DNA of 64,000 bases from positions 3,014,576 through 3,078,575 of the forward strand of contig NZ_VUOC01000004.1 of NCBI RefSeq assembly GCF_008386695.1, given 5' to 3'. Both the position numbers and the translations under genes were made by a program. How positions within the stretch are numbered: the first letter of the stretch is position 1; every line of letters begins with the position of its first letter. Below are positions 17,488-26,895 of the stretch, in pieces. The notes beneath the pieces were generated by a model. That model was given only the letters and a program-made list of their open reading frames with translations, was not told where the DNA came from and ran no database searches. This stretch comes from Chitinophaga agrisoli. GTDB lineage: Bacteria; Bacteroidota; Bacteroidia; Chitinophagales; Chitinophagaceae.

Positions 17488-18594
17488 TTAAATGAGTATG
17501 CTTCTATTCCGTGCGGTTATTTTCCAAACCCCTTCCAGGTTCTGCTCACTGATAATATGGGCGCTGTCATACAGGGCCACTGTAGGACATATATGGTAAG
17601 GTATGCCATACAGTACCGTGCCTATAGGATAGGCTGCGTTATCCAGTACTTTGATCACCAGGTGCTCTTCGCTCTGTGATACGGGCACCGCTTCTGCCGC
17701 ATTGATAAAATGCACCCGTTTGGGCAGCTGGTTCTCTGCGGCTACTGATTTATGGCCAAGATCAAGGCACACCAGATGCGGAGCAGGGTGAGATATTACC
17801 CGTGCCATTACCAGCACGGCAGGTTGATAATGCTGTTCAGGCAGCCCCTGTGCATAGCCCCAATCCCAGAACGCAAATGTACCCGGGCTGCATTCTATTT
17901 CCGGGCGCTGCGCATGTATGGGAAAAGTAGGCGAACCGCCAGCTACGATCAGTGGCACGGGCAGCCCTTTGATGGCGATAGATTTCGCCAATTTGGTGAC
18001 GCCTGCATATGCATCGTTACAACGTTTTGTACGGAGGGTCAGGTCCGCATCATGCAGGTGACCATCATACGCATGCAACCCAACCAGCGTAATACCAGGC
18101 AGGGTAGACAGCTGGGCGTACAGCTCCAGCGCCTCAGCCCCCGGCGTAATCCCCGTCCTGTTCTGACCCAGGTTCAGATCCAGCCATACAGGCAGGCGTT
18201 GCTGCTTTGCCGCAAAATGGTCAGAGATGGCGGTAGCCGCCGTGATATCATCTACCAGGCAAGCGTATTTCGTTTGCGGGTATTGTTCTACTAAGGCAGC
18301 TAAACGCGCTATTTTAGGGCCTACCGGCTGATAGGCCAGCAACACATCCGCGGCCTGCACTATGCCCAGCATTTCTGCTTCCGCGATGGTGGCGCATTTG
18401 AATTTGTTGATACCGGCTTCCTGCATCAGGCGCACCACTTCCGGCATCTTTACCGTTTTAACGTGGGGGCGCAAGCGCGTTACGTTATCGATACTGCTCT
18501 TCAGTAAGGCAATATTCTCTTTCACCCGCTCCGGATAAAGCAGCAATGCAGGTGAATCTATCTCATCTGTGTTACGAAGGGTATACCAGGCCAT
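17488..18594 (-). CDS. D-threonine aldolase / D-serine dehydratase-like PLP enzyme
   Basis: A 368-residue fold-type III PLP enzyme. The N-terminal alanine-racemase-like barrel begins DEIDSPALLLYPERV and has the cofactor motif RPHVKTVK (His44, Lys46 expected to bind PLP). The C-terminal domain carries the metal-site pair H-x-C in PYHICPTVAL (His334, Cys336), typical of both D-threonine aldolase and eukaryotic-type D-serine dehydratase. Which reaction it catalyses cannot be told by eye. The neighbouring RidA homologue, which detoxifies the 2-aminoacrylate made by dehydratases, slightly favours the dehydratase reading. Cytosolic; 23 bases separate it from the RidA gene upstream. Confidence 0.88.
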   Translation of the reverse strand: MAWYTLRNTDEIDSPALLLYPERVKENIALLKSSIDNVTRLRPHVKTVKMPEVVRLMQEAGINKFKCATIAEAEMLGIVQAADVLLAYQPVGPKIARLAALVEQYPQTKYACLVDDITAATAISDHFAAKQQRLPVWLDLNLGQNRTGITPGAEALELYAQLSTLPGITLVGLHAYDGHLHDADLTLRTKRCNDAYAGVTKLAKSIAIKGLPVPLIVAGGSPTFPIHAQRPEIECSPGTFAFWDWGYAQGLPEQHYQPAVLVMARVISHPAPHLVCLDLGHKSVAAENQLPKRVHFINAAEAVPVSQSEEHLVIKVLDNAAYPIGTVLYGIPYHICPTVALYDSAHIISEQNLEGVWKITARNRSILI

Positions 18595-18597
18595 AGT

Positions 18598-18620
18598 AAT
18601 TACTAATTTGTAATTATTTA
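18598..18620. repeat. AATTACTAATTTG-type spacer word
   Basis: The short gap between the RidA stop and the next start is TAATTACTAATTTGTAATTA-like, the same word family seen in several nuo spacers. The RidA stop codon (18618-18620) lies within it. Confidence 0.45.
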
Positions 18621-19082
18621 GTGGAGCTCAAAAAGGGCTTCTATTTCCACGGGGATATTATCCGGCAGGGTGCCCATGCCTACGGCGCTGCGCACGCCAA
18701 TACCATTCTCCTCACCCCATATTTTGGCAAACAGCTCACTGCAGCCATTGATCACATAGGGATGACGGCCAAAATCGGTAGTGGCGTTCACCATACCCAG
18801 CACCTTTATCACGCGTTTTATTTTATCAAGGCTGCCCAGGTTGGCCACCAGTGTAGAAAGGATGGTCAATCCTACCTGGCGGGCGGCCAGCTTGCCCTGC
18901 TCAATGTCCAGGTCTGCGCCAATACGGCCAATGATAAGGCTTTTATCATCCTGTACCGGTCCGTGGCCGGATACATACACATGCTTACCATCTATCAAAA
19001 ACGGCTTATATACACCCAGCGGCGTAGGCGCCGGCGGTAAGCTTAATCCTAATGCTTTGAAATTTTCTGTTGCTGATCCCAC
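18618..19082 (-). CDS. RidA (YjgF/YER057c/UK114) family protein
   Basis: A 154-residue protein of the RidA superfamily, trimeric cytosolic enzymes that hydrolyse reactive enamine/imine intermediates such as 2-aminoacrylate. GKHVYVSGHGP (~32-42) and the C-terminal GVRSAVGMGTLPDNIPVEIEA (about 127-147, with the conserved Arg and the closing EIEALFEL strand) define the fold. It is slightly longer than the classic 130-residue form and belongs to a divergent subgroup. The start is a GTG giving MGSATENFKALGL; no ATG is available nearby. First gene of the probable RidA, D-amino-acid enzyme, dipeptidase unit. Confidence 0.88.
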   Translation of the reverse strand: MGSATENFKALGLSLPPAPTPLGVYKPFLIDGKHVYVSGHGPVQDDKSLIIGRIGADLDIEQGKLAARQVGLTILSTLVANLGSLDKIKRVIKVLGMVNATTDFGRHPYVINGCSELFAKIWGEENGIGVRSAVGMGTLPDNIPVEIEALFELH

Positions 19083-19140
19083 TGTTAAATGATTTTATGG
19101 TTCACTGATCTGATAAAGCTATGAATAAAAACAAATTCCT

Positions 19141-19163
19141 GCCGGTTTATTTGTGTAACCGGC
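19141..19163 (-). terminator. Hairpin downstream of the permease gene
   Basis: GCCGGTT pairs with AACCGGC around a 9-nt loop; on the minus strand AGGAATTTGTTTTTATTC follows. Probable terminator of the gene ending at 19192. Confidence 0.5.
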
Positions 19164-19191
19164 GGTGCATAAAATGGTAGTATGTAAACGG

Positions 19192-20472
19192 TTATTCGTA
19201 GCGGAGCGCTACAATCGGATCCAGGCGGGCGGCCTTCATAGCAGGATAGATACCGGATATCAATCCTACGGTAGCACACATGCCAATGCCCAGTGTGATC
19301 CACAACCAGGGCACTACGAAACTGGATTTTAGCAATAAAGACATTACGTTACCAACTATCATGCCCAGGAACACGCCCAGCAAACCGCCGGTAACGCTAA
19401 TGATAATGGATTCGTAAATGAACTGTTTGCGTATGGTGGGGGCGGTAGCGCCCAGTGCTTTGTTTACGCCTATTTCGCGGGTACGCTCTGCTACAGACAC
19501 CAGCATGATGTTCATTAAGCCGATGGCGGAGCCAAATAAGGTGATAAAGCCAATCACTGCCGCAGCAAGGGTTATCTTACGCAGGTTGGCAAATAACATC
19601 TCTGCCAGGCTATCACTTTTGCTGATGTAGAAGTTCTCGCTTTCATTAAGATCCAGCTGGCGGATGATGCGGAAAAGGCCGGTGGCCTCCCCTATAGCAG
19701 ACTCCAGCTGGGCTACATTATTCACAGATACGCCTATCTGGTACGAGGCATTGGGCCGGTTAAAGACGCGGCGCGTGTTGTTTACGGAGGTGAGCACAAT
19801 GTTATCCGCGCTCATGATATTGCTGCTGCCTTTAGAGGCCAGCACACCTATGACCTTATAACGGACATCGCCCACACGTACTGCATTATTCACTACGTTT
19901 TTGAGGTTGCGGCCAAAGAGCTTTAATGCCACATCATGTCCCAATATTGCCACATTGCCACCGGACTGCACTTCCTGTGCGGTGAAATTACGGCCCTGGT
20001 CCAGGGTATAATTGGAGAATGCTACATAGTTCTCATCGCCCCCCATCACTGTTACATTGGGATTGGTCTTTTTATTATCCTTATACACGGTAAGGCCGCC
20101 AGCGGCATTAAAGGAAATGCAGACCATAGAGGGAAAGGTGAAGCGCTGTTTAAAATCCATCGCCTCATCGTAAGAGATCCTTTTATTACGGTTGGAGGTA
20201 CGTACTTTTTTCTGTTGTTGTTTGCTGTTGCCTTTAGTGGCATTATCACCATTGCCTATGCGGATCATCATCTCCCGGTTGCGGATGGAGAAGCTGTTGG
20301 CTCCCATGCTGGCAAAGCTGCTGTACAAACTGCCCTTAATACTGTCTATGGCGGTAAGGATCCCTACCAGCGCCATGATACCAAAGGCAATGATCAGCAC
20401 AGTTAGTCCGGTGCGTAAGCGGTTGCCACTGATAGAACGGGCGGCCAGGGAGAATATGTCACGGAATCGCAT
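19192..20472 (-). CDS. MacB/FtsX-type ABC transporter permease
   Basis: A 426-residue inner-membrane protein of the MacB/LolC/FtsX type. One N-terminal helix (~20-45, after [20 protein letters not shown]) is followed by a large periplasmic MacB-like core domain (~50-290) and three C-terminal helices in the FtsX domain, including the signature [14 protein letters not shown]. This is the usual four-helix architecture. Such permeases work with a separate ATPase in mechanotransmission or export, but no ATPase gene is adjacent or elsewhere in this window. It lies downstream of nuoN behind the nuo operon terminator, so it probably has its own promoter. Substrate unknown. Confidence 0.9.
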   Translation of the reverse strand: MRFRDIFSLAARSISGNRLRTGLTVLIIAFGIMALVGILTAIDSIKGSLYSSFASMGANSFSIRNREMMIRIGNGDNATKGNSKQQQKKVRTSNRNKRISYDEAMDFKQRFTFPSMVCISFNAAGGLTVYKDNKKTNPNVTVMGGDENYVAFSNYTLDQGRNFTAQEVQSGGNVAILGHDVALKLFGRNLKNVVNNAVRVGDVRYKVIGVLASKGSSNIMSADNIVLTSVNNTRRVFNRPNASYQIGVSVNNVAQLESAIGEATGLFRIIRQLDLNESENFYISKSDSLAEMLFANLRKITLAAAVIGFITLFGSAIGLMNIMLVSVAERTREIGVNKALGATAPTIRKQFIYESIIISVTGGLLGVFLGMIVGNVMSLLLKSSFVVPWLWITLGIGMCATVGLISGIYPAMKAARLDPIVALRYE

Positions 20473-20576
20473 AGTGAAGGGTTATACATAAAGTTAATAT
20501 AAAAGTTGGAAGGAGAAAGGGGAATAGTGAAGAGCGGGCGCAGAAAAAAGGGTCAGGAAAAGTTGCCAGGGCGCAA

Positions 20577-20625
20577 AAGAAAAAAGGTGAAAAACGGGAG
20601 GCGTACCCCTTCATTTTTCACCTTT
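20577..20625 (-). terminator. Terminator of the nuo operon
   Basis: AAAGGTGAAAAA (20583-20594) pairs with TTTTTCACCTTT (20614-20625), with further partial pairing inside. On the minus strand it is followed by TTTTTTCTTTTG. It sits 20 bases past the nuoN stop. The GGTGAAAAA word also recurs in other spacers. Confidence 0.9.
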
Positions 20626-20644
20626 CTGCATGTATGCTAAGATC

Positions 20645-22021
20645 TTAGGCCCACTGTAACAGCACGCCGGGGTATACGCCCAGCAGTATTACAATGATGA
20701 TAGTTGCGATCAGTAATGCTTTAAAAGCAGGGGTAAAAGGCTCTACCTGCGGCTCTCCTGTTTTAAAGTACATGGCGATGATGACCCGGAAATAGTAGTA
20801 TACGCTGATGGCGGCGCAAATAACGGCCAGGATCACCAGCCACAGTAACTGCCCTTGCTGTACGGCAGCAGAGAGCACGAAATATTTGGCAAAGAAACCA
20901 GCCGTGAGCGGCATACCTGCCAGGGAGAACAGGAAGATGGTAGCTGCCAGCGCCAGGAGCGGCTGCTTGCGGGCCAGGCCATTAAATCCTTCAAAGGTAT
21001 AATCCTTTACTTTCATGAGCACGGCAAACATACCGATGGTGGCTACGCTATAAGCGGCGGCATACAGTACAATGCCCTGGGTGGCGGTCTCGTTAAGGGC
21101 GATCACCGCCAGCAGCATAAACCCTGCCTGCGCAATACTGGAGTAAGCCAGCATACGTTTTACGCTCTGCTGGAATACGGCGGTAAGGTTGCCCAGTAAC
21201 AGCGTGGCGGCTGCAATAATGGCCAGCACCGGCAGCCAGTGGCTGCTGATAGCGCCGCCGGTAAAGCTTACATGGAACAGGCGCAGGAAGGCGATAAAAC
21301 CACCCGCCTTTACCACGGTAGCCATAAAAGAGGTGAATACGGTAGGTGAACCATCATATACATCCGGCGTCCAGAAGTGGAAGGGCGCTGCGGATACCTT
21401 GAATGCGAGGGCAAAAATGAGCAGCATAATGCCCCCTATTGTTAAAGGATGCAGTTCTCCGGTACCCAGGGCCAGCTCCGCGATATTAAAAGTGCCGGTG
21501 GCGCCGTAGATAAGGGTGATGCCCATGAGCAGGATACCTGTAGAGAAAGAGCCCATCAGGAAGTACTTGAGGGAGGCCTCGTTGCTCTTCAGGTTCTTTT
21601 TGTCGCTACCTGCCAGTATGTATTGCGGTATGGAAATGATCTCGATGGCGAGGAACAGCATCAGCAGGTTGCTGAAACCAGTAGCCAGCATAATGCCGGA
21701 GAGGATAAAAAATACCAGCGCAAAGTAATCCGCTACATGCTCTCCTACTTTTTCAAACTCCCTGCCTGACAGCATAAAATACAACAGGGTGGCGCCCAGC
21801 ATTACGGCGTTGAACAGTATGCTGAACCTGCTTACTTCCAGCATGCCAAAGAAGGCACGGCTGCTGCCTCCCTGTAGCGTACCGGCTTCCAGCAGATTAG
21901 CCACAAATGCGATCAGCACCAGTGCTATAGCAAAATATTTTATTTGCTGCTTATTGTTCACGAACAGCCCGACAAACATCAGTATAACACCCGATAAAGC
22001 AGTAGAAATTAATGCGTTCAT
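20645..22021 (-). CDS. nuoN: NADH-quinone oxidoreductase subunit N
   Basis: A 458-residue antiporter-like membrane subunit of complex I, one of three that form proton channels. Around 14 hydrophobic helices; conserved segments include SNLLMLFLAIEIISIPQYIL (the essential Glu of helix 5), SLKYFLMGSFSTGILLMG and AFKVSAAPFHFWTPDVYDGS (channel Lys region). Length is typical. Last gene of the operon, followed by a strong terminator; 26 bases separate it from nuoM. Confidence 0.97.
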   Translation of the reverse strand: MNALISTALSGVILMFVGLFVNNKQQIKYFAIALVLIAFVANLLEAGTLQGGSSRAFFGMLEVSRFSILFNAVMLGATLLYFMLSGREFEKVGEHVADYFALVFFILSGIMLATGFSNLLMLFLAIEIISIPQYILAGSDKKNLKSNEASLKYFLMGSFSTGILLMGITLIYGATGTFNIAELALGTGELHPLTIGGIMLLIFALAFKVSAAPFHFWTPDVYDGSPTVFTSFMATVVKAGGFIAFLRLFHVSFTGGAISSHWLPVLAIIAAATLLLGNLTAVFQQSVKRMLAYSSIAQAGFMLLAVIALNETATQGIVLYAAAYSVATIGMFAVLMKVKDYTFEGFNGLARKQPLLALAATIFLFSLAGMPLTAGFFAKYFVLSAAVQQGQLLWLVILAVICAAISVYYYFRVIIAMYFKTGEPQVEPFTPAFKALLIATIIIVILLGVYPGVLLQWA

Positions 22022-22047
22022 ATTTTTCTGTTACAAAAAAAGACTAA

Positions 22048-23484
22048 CTAAAATACCTTATTCACCAGTTCTGTTGTACTACCTACCAGGTCCAACATGG
22101 GTTTTGGATAAACACCCAGAAACAGGATCACTCCCACGATGAGGCTTAACGCCACCAGCTCCGTATTCTGGAGGTCTACCGTAGTAGCGGTTAATGCGTT
22201 ACCCTGTCCAAAGATCACTTTCTGCACCATATTCAGCGTGTATACCGCGGCCAGGATGATACCCAGACCAGCTACGCCCATGAGCCAGAAATTATACTGG
22301 AACAGGCCACTGAACATCAGGAACTCGCCTATAAAACCATTGGTAAGCGGCAGTGCGATATTGGCTAATGCGATAATGACCAGGAAGATAGATAAACGGG
22401 GCGCATACTGCGCAATACCGCCCATCTCGTCCATGTTCTTTATGTTAAGCCTTTGCTGGATGATCTCTACCACTATCCACAGCCCAATGATATTGATACC
22501 GTGGTTGAACATCTGGATCTGTATGCCCTGCAGGCTTTGCTCGTTATTGGCAAAGATAGCGGCGCACATAAGGCCAACGTGAGCGATGGAAGAGTATGCG
22601 ATCAGGCGTTTAATATCTGTTTGTACGATAGCGATACAGGAGGCGTAGATGATACCGATCACGGATAACACCATGGCCACCTCTGCCCACATATAAGCGC
22701 CCTGGGGCACTACCGGCAGCAGCCAGCGGATCACGCCAAACAGGCCCATTTTCACCATTACGCCGGAAAGGATCATGGTAACGGGTGTAGGCGATTGCTC
22801 GTAAGTATCCGGCTGCCAGGTATGGAAGGGGAAGATGGGCATTTTGATGGCGAAGGCCACAAACAGCAGCCAGAATAACCAGGACTGCTCCTGCACCGGC
22901 AGGTTCAGGTTGGTAAAGGTGGTATAGCTGAAAGAACGGTCCGGCGACTGCAGGTACAGGTAAATGATACCTACCAGCATAAGCAGGGAGCCTGCAAACG
23001 TGTATACAAAGAATTTGAAGGTAACCGGTATCCGTTTTTCGCCGCCCCACATGGAGCAGAGGAAGTAGACCGGTATCAGGGCCAGTTCCCAGAACACATA
23101 GAACAGCATGGCGTCATAGGCGGTAAATACGCCTATCAGGCCGGCCTGGGAAAGGAGCATGAGGCCATAAAAGCTGCTGGCCCTTTCGTAGCTGCGGTTA
23201 TAGATGGTGATGAACACCAGCAGGAAGGCAATGTTGGTGAGCAAACAAAGCATAACGGCCATGCCATCCAGCCCCACATTAAACTGGGCGCCCAGCTGCG
23301 GGATCCAGGGTGCTACCAAATGTAACGCATCCGGTGCTGTGCGGAACTGGAACAATGCGCCTATCACTACGGCTAAAGACGCCAGGGATGATATCAGGCC
23401 CAGCACTTTAGGTCCTGATCCCTTAAGGCCAAATGTAATGAGGCCTGTTACCAAAGGGATCAATATTAGTAAAACTGTCAACAT
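22048..23484 (-). CDS. nuoM: NADH-quinone oxidoreductase subunit M
   Basis: A 478-residue antiporter-like membrane subunit, second of the three proton-pumping modules. Diagnostic stretches are FYVFWELALIPVYFLCSMWG (helix 5 Glu), AFAIKMPIFPFHTWQPDTYE (channel Lys) and IAYSSIAHVGLMCAAIFANN. Full length, about 14 helices. The start is the ATG at 23484; 25 bases follow the nuoL stop. Confidence 0.97.
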   Translation of the reverse strand: MLTVLLILIPLVTGLITFGLKGSGPKVLGLISSLASLAVVIGALFQFRTAPDALHLVAPWIPQLGAQFNVGLDGMAVMLCLLTNIAFLLVFITIYNRSYERASSFYGLMLLSQAGLIGVFTAYDAMLFYVFWELALIPVYFLCSMWGGEKRIPVTFKFFVYTFAGSLLMLVGIIYLYLQSPDRSFSYTTFTNLNLPVQEQSWLFWLLFVAFAIKMPIFPFHTWQPDTYEQSPTPVTMILSGVMVKMGLFGVIRWLLPVVPQGAYMWAEVAMVLSVIGIIYASCIAIVQTDIKRLIAYSSIAHVGLMCAAIFANNEQSLQGIQIQMFNHGINIIGLWIVVEIIQQRLNIKNMDEMGGIAQYAPRLSIFLVIIALANIALPLTNGFIGEFLMFSGLFQYNFWLMGVAGLGIILAAVYTLNMVQKVIFGQGNALTATTVDLQNTELVALSLIVGVILFLGVYPKPMLDLVGSTTELVNKVF

Positions 23485-23509
23485 AATCTTTTGCGTTCGC
23501 TTCTAAACC

Positions 23510-25414
23510 TTAAATTAAAAGTCCTATCACAAATAATACGATAATACCTATTACCATGGCAAATACATAGAAGCCTACCTGGCCGTTCTGTAACCTGCGC
23601 GCCTGCTGGCTGCCCCATTGTACGCCGCGCCCTACGCCATTCACCAGCCTGTCTATCCCTGCTTTCTCCAGCACATCCTGTAAGAAAGCGGATAACATAC
23701 CCAGCGGTTTTACGATCACGGCGTCATACAGCTCATCCACATACCATTTGTTCTCCAGCACTTTGGCAAAACCGGTGTTCTCACGGCCGGTATCTTCAAA
23801 CCTGGCGTATTTAGCGCGGGCAATGAAGATAAAGACGATCACCAGCACGGAGCTGATACCCATCAGCATCCATTCCATGCTATGCTCCAGCGGGTGTACT
23901 TCCGCAAAAGGCGCGGAAGGCGCAAACACAGGCGCCAGGTATTCTGCCAGCCAGTGTTTTACCCCAAATACTTCCGGCATACCTATGTAACCGCCTACTA
24001 CAGAAAGTATAGCCAGTATTACCAGGGGAATGGTGATAGCGGAAGGACTTTCGTGCAGGTGATGCTCCTGGTCATGCGTGCCGCGGAAGCTGCCGGAGAA
24101 GGTGATGTAGTATAAGCGGAACATGTAAAACGCGGTCATCAATGCGCCGGCCAGGGCCAGGGCATATACGATCTTATTAACCTCGAAGGCATGCGCCAGG
24201 ATCTCATCTTTGGAGAAGAAACCGGAGAGGCCCGGTATACCGGCAATAGCCAAACAACCAATTAAGAAGGTGGCGTTGGTAACCGGCATATATTTTTTAA
24301 GGCCGCCCATTTTGCGGATATCCTGTTCGCCGCCCATAGCATGTATCACGGAACCGGAGCCCAGGAACAGCAGGGCTTTAAAGAAGGCGTGCGTCATTAC
24401 GTGGAATACGGCGGCGGTATAAGCGCCGGTACCCAGTGCAATGAACATATAACCCAGCTGACTTACGGTAGAATAAGCCAGCACTTTTTTGATATCATTC
24501 TGTTTAAGCGCGATAGATGCCGCCAGCAACGCAGTTGCCACACCAATGATCATGATCAGCGTCTGGACATGCGGGGCAAGGGTATATAACACGTTGCTGC
24601 GCGCTATCATATAGATACCTGCAGTTACCATGGTTGCGGCGTGGATAAGAGCGGATACCGGGGTAGGACCGGCCATCGCGTCCGGCAACCAGGTATACAG
24701 GGGGATCTGTGCAGATTTACCCATAGCGCCTACAAACAGCAGCAGCGCGATGATGGCAATTAAACCGCTATCGCCGTGGCCACCGATACCGGCAGCGCGG
24801 GGGAACACATCTACATAAGTTACGCTGCCAAACAGGGCAATCATCAGGAAGATACCCAGCAGGAAACCCAGGTCACCAATGCGGTTCATCACAAAGGCTT
24901 TTTTGGCGGCAACGTTATAGGAAGTATTCTTAAACCAGAAGCCGATGAGCAGGTAAGAGCAGAGCCCTACGCCTTCCCAGCCAATGAACATCATTACATA
25001 GTTGGCGCCCAGCACCAGTATGAGCATGGAGAACACGAACAGGTTCAGGTAGGCAAAGTAACGGGCAAAGCCTTCGTTACTTTCATCGTGCATATAAGAG
25101 GTGGAGTAGATATGGATCAATGACCCTACGCCGGTAATGATCAGGAGGAATAAGGCGCTCAGCTGGTCTACCTGGAAGGCAAAGGGAATATGCAGGCTGC
25201 CTACTGAGATAAAGTCAAACAGGGTGTAGGGCTGCACGCTAAATCCCGGCTGCCTAACCTCCAGGAACATCAATACGCTCACCACAAAGGCTGCCAGTAT
25301 TACACCGCTGCCCACAATGCCTACCTGGGATTTGGATAGATATCTCCTTCCTAATCCATTAATCAGGAATCCTAATAATGGTAAAAATGGTACCAGCCAA
25401 ACTAGATTGATCAT
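23510..25414 (-). CDS. nuoL: NADH-quinone oxidoreductase subunit L
   Basis: A 634-residue distal antiporter-like subunit. It has the core motifs MFIGWEGVGLCSYLLIGFW, SAQIPLYTWLPDAMAGPTPV, SALIHAATMVTAGIYM and LAYSTVSQLGYMFIALG. The C-terminal extension past residue ~500, with a soluble stretch and a final transmembrane helix, matches the long lateral helix HL that NuoL lays along the membrane arm. Spacing to nuoK contains AATTACGAATT-type repeats. Confidence 0.97.
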   Translation of the reverse strand: MINLVWLVPFLPLLGFLINGLGRRYLSKSQVGIVGSGVILAAFVVSVLMFLEVRQPGFSVQPYTLFDFISVGSLHIPFAFQVDQLSALFLLIITGVGSLIHIYSTSYMHDESNEGFARYFAYLNLFVFSMLILVLGANYVMMFIGWEGVGLCSYLLIGFWFKNTSYNVAAKKAFVMNRIGDLGFLLGIFLMIALFGSVTYVDVFPRAAGIGGHGDSGLIAIIALLLFVGAMGKSAQIPLYTWLPDAMAGPTPVSALIHAATMVTAGIYMIARSNVLYTLAPHVQTLIMIIGVATALLAASIALKQNDIKKVLAYSTVSQLGYMFIALGTGAYTAAVFHVMTHAFFKALLFLGSGSVIHAMGGEQDIRKMGGLKKYMPVTNATFLIGCLAIAGIPGLSGFFSKDEILAHAFEVNKIVYALALAGALMTAFYMFRLYYITFSGSFRGTHDQEHHLHESPSAITIPLVILAILSVVGGYIGMPEVFGVKHWLAEYLAPVFAPSAPFAEVHPLEHSMEWMLMGISSVLVIVFIFIARAKYARFEDTGRENTGFAKVLENKWYVDELYDAVIVKPLGMLSAFLQDVLEKAGIDRLVNGVGRGVQWGSQQARRLQNGQVGFYVFAMVIGIIVLFVIGLLI

Positions 25415-25420
25415 TTATAA

Positions 25421-25445
25421 ATAACGAATTACAATTACGAATTGG
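25421..25445. repeat. AATTACGAATT spacer words, nuoK-nuoL gap
   Basis: AACGAATTACAATTACGAATTGG fills much of the gap between nuoK and nuoL. The same AATTACGAATT word recurs at 25799-25824 and 27931-27967, inside this operon. Confidence 0.55.
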
Positions 25446-25474
25446 ATGCGGATGATCTGCTCTTTCTCAGCACA

Positions 25475-25792
25475 TCAGTTTTTCAACCTGTTCAGGATAT
25501 TAATGTCTACGGAATGCGTATTCCTGTATACCATCACAATAATGGCCAGGCCTACGGCTACTTCCGCAGCGGCTACCACCATTATAAAGAATACAAAGAT
25601 CTGTGCGGCGGCGGCGTCTATGCGGCCGGCATCGGCCCACATTTTAGAGAACGCAACCAGCAGCAGGTTCACGGCGTTCAGCATCAGCTCTATGCACATG
25701 AAGATGATGATGGCGTTCCTGCGCATCAGCACGCCCATTACCCCGATGCAGAACAATGCAATGCTAAGGAATATGTAATATTGAACAGGCAT
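25475..25792 (-). CDS. nuoK: NADH-quinone oxidoreductase subunit K
   Basis: A 105-residue, three-helix membrane subunit next to the antiporter modules. [20 protein letters not shown] carries the conserved Glu in helix 2, and [20 protein letters not shown] follows. Sequence and length are typical. Both flanking spacers in the operon carry short AATTACGAATT words. Confidence 0.97.
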   Translation of the reverse strand: MPVQYYIFLSIALFCIGVMGVLMRRNAIIIFMCIELMLNAVNLLLVAFSKMWADAGRIDAAAAQIFVFFIMVVAAAEVAVGLAIIVMVYRNTHSVDINILNRLKN

Positions 25793-25798
25793 ATCTTT

Positions 25799-25824
25799 TA
25801 ATTACGAATTATCAATTACGAATG
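25799..25824. repeat. AATTACGAATT spacer words, nuoJ-nuoK gap
   Basis: TTAATTACGAATT followed by ATCAATTACGAATGATG fills most of the gap between the nuoJ stop and the nuoK start. Confidence 0.55.
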
Positions 25825-25829
25825 ATGTA

Positions 25830-26327
25830 CTAGTCTTCCTTTTTGCCTATTACCACGGCGCCTACCATAGCGCTGAGGAATAACACGCTGCTTACTTCAA
25901 ACGGCACTACATATTCATGGAACAAGGTCTTTCCCAGGTTGGCGATAAGGCCAATCTCTGTAGCGCCGCCCTGGAGGGAAGGCATGCTCGCATCGCGCAG
26001 GGCGGCCACCATGATCACCAGCAGGGTACCGCCGCTGATAGCGCCGGCATATTTGAGCCAGTTACGTTTCTGTGGTTCCACATCGGCGTTGAGGTTCATC
26101 AACATGATCACGAAGAGGAACAACACCATGATAGCGCCGGCATATACGATGATATGCACCACGGCCAGGAACTGGGCGTTCAGCATTACGTAGTGACCGG
26201 CTATGGTAAAGAAGGTAAGGATCAGGCATAATACGCTGGTGACCGGATTTTTGCTCAGTATCACCCCCATGGCGGAAGCCAGGGATATTGCAGAAAGTAC
26301 CAGGAAAATGATTTGTTGCGTACTCAT
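25830..26327 (-). CDS. nuoJ: NADH-quinone oxidoreductase subunit J
   Basis: A 165-residue, five-helix membrane subunit near the quinone-coupling region. AVVHIIVYAGAIMVLFLFVI in helix 3, with the pi-bulge region, is the family hallmark. It ends VGAVVIGKKED. Starts 7 bases after the nuoI stop, suggesting translational coupling. Confidence 0.97.
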   Translation of the reverse strand: MSTQQIIFLVLSAISLASAMGVILSKNPVTSVLCLILTFFTIAGHYVMLNAQFLAVVHIIVYAGAIMVLFLFVIMLMNLNADVEPQKRNWLKYAGAISGGTLLVIMVAALRDASMPSLQGGATEIGLIANLGKTLFHEYVVPFEVSSVLFLSAMVGAVVIGKKED

Positions 26328-26334
26328 AAACGAT

Positions 26335-26844
26335 TTAAACAGTTTGTTTTTCTTTAGGATCGGGGATCAGCAGGTCCGGTTTGCCATATATAAAGCCTTT
26401 ACGCTCGTAGTGAGCGGGCGCAAAAGTCTCTGTTAAGTAGATGGCATCCTTAGGGCATGCTTCTTCACAGAACCCGCAGAATATACAACGCAGCATATTG
26501 ATCTCGTAACGGGCGGCGTATTTCTCTTCGCGGTACAGGTTCTCTTCGCCGGGCTTTCTTTCTGCCGCTTCCATGGTAATGGCCTCTGCCGGGCAAGCAA
26601 CGGCGCATAAGCCACAGGCGGTACATCTTTCACGGCCCTCTTCATCCCTGTTCAGGATGTGCAGCCCGCGGAATACGGGGCTAAAGGGGCGTTTTTCTTC
26701 CGGGTAGTTCACCGTAGCCTTCTTTTTAAAGATGTGCTTAAAGGTGATCATCATCCCTTTGAGGATGGATGGTATATATAGTCGCTCTACAAATGTCAGG
26801 GGTCTGCGGTCTACCGGTTTAACCCTGGTTGTTAATGCTTGCAT
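26335..26844 (-). CDS. nuoI: NADH-quinone oxidoreductase subunit I
   Basis: A 169-residue peripheral subunit carrying clusters N6a and N6b. Two ferredoxin motifs are intact: CTACGLCAVACP and CIFCGFCEEACP. These carry electrons from NuoG towards NuoB. The N-terminal amphipathic stretch (TFVERLYIPSILKGMMITFK) is the usual membrane-contact helix. Ordinary length and position between nuoH and nuoJ. Confidence 0.97.
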   Translation of the reverse strand: MQALTTRVKPVDRRPLTFVERLYIPSILKGMMITFKHIFKKKATVNYPEEKRPFSPVFRGLHILNRDEEGRERCTACGLCAVACPAEAITMEAAERKPGEENLYREEKYAARYEINMLRCIFCGFCEEACPKDAIYLTETFAPAHYERKGFIYGKPDLLIPDPKEKQTV

Positions 26845-26895
26845 GATCGGTAATGCGTTTAATTGTTTCTTTTCAGTTACACTTTCACTTACTGC

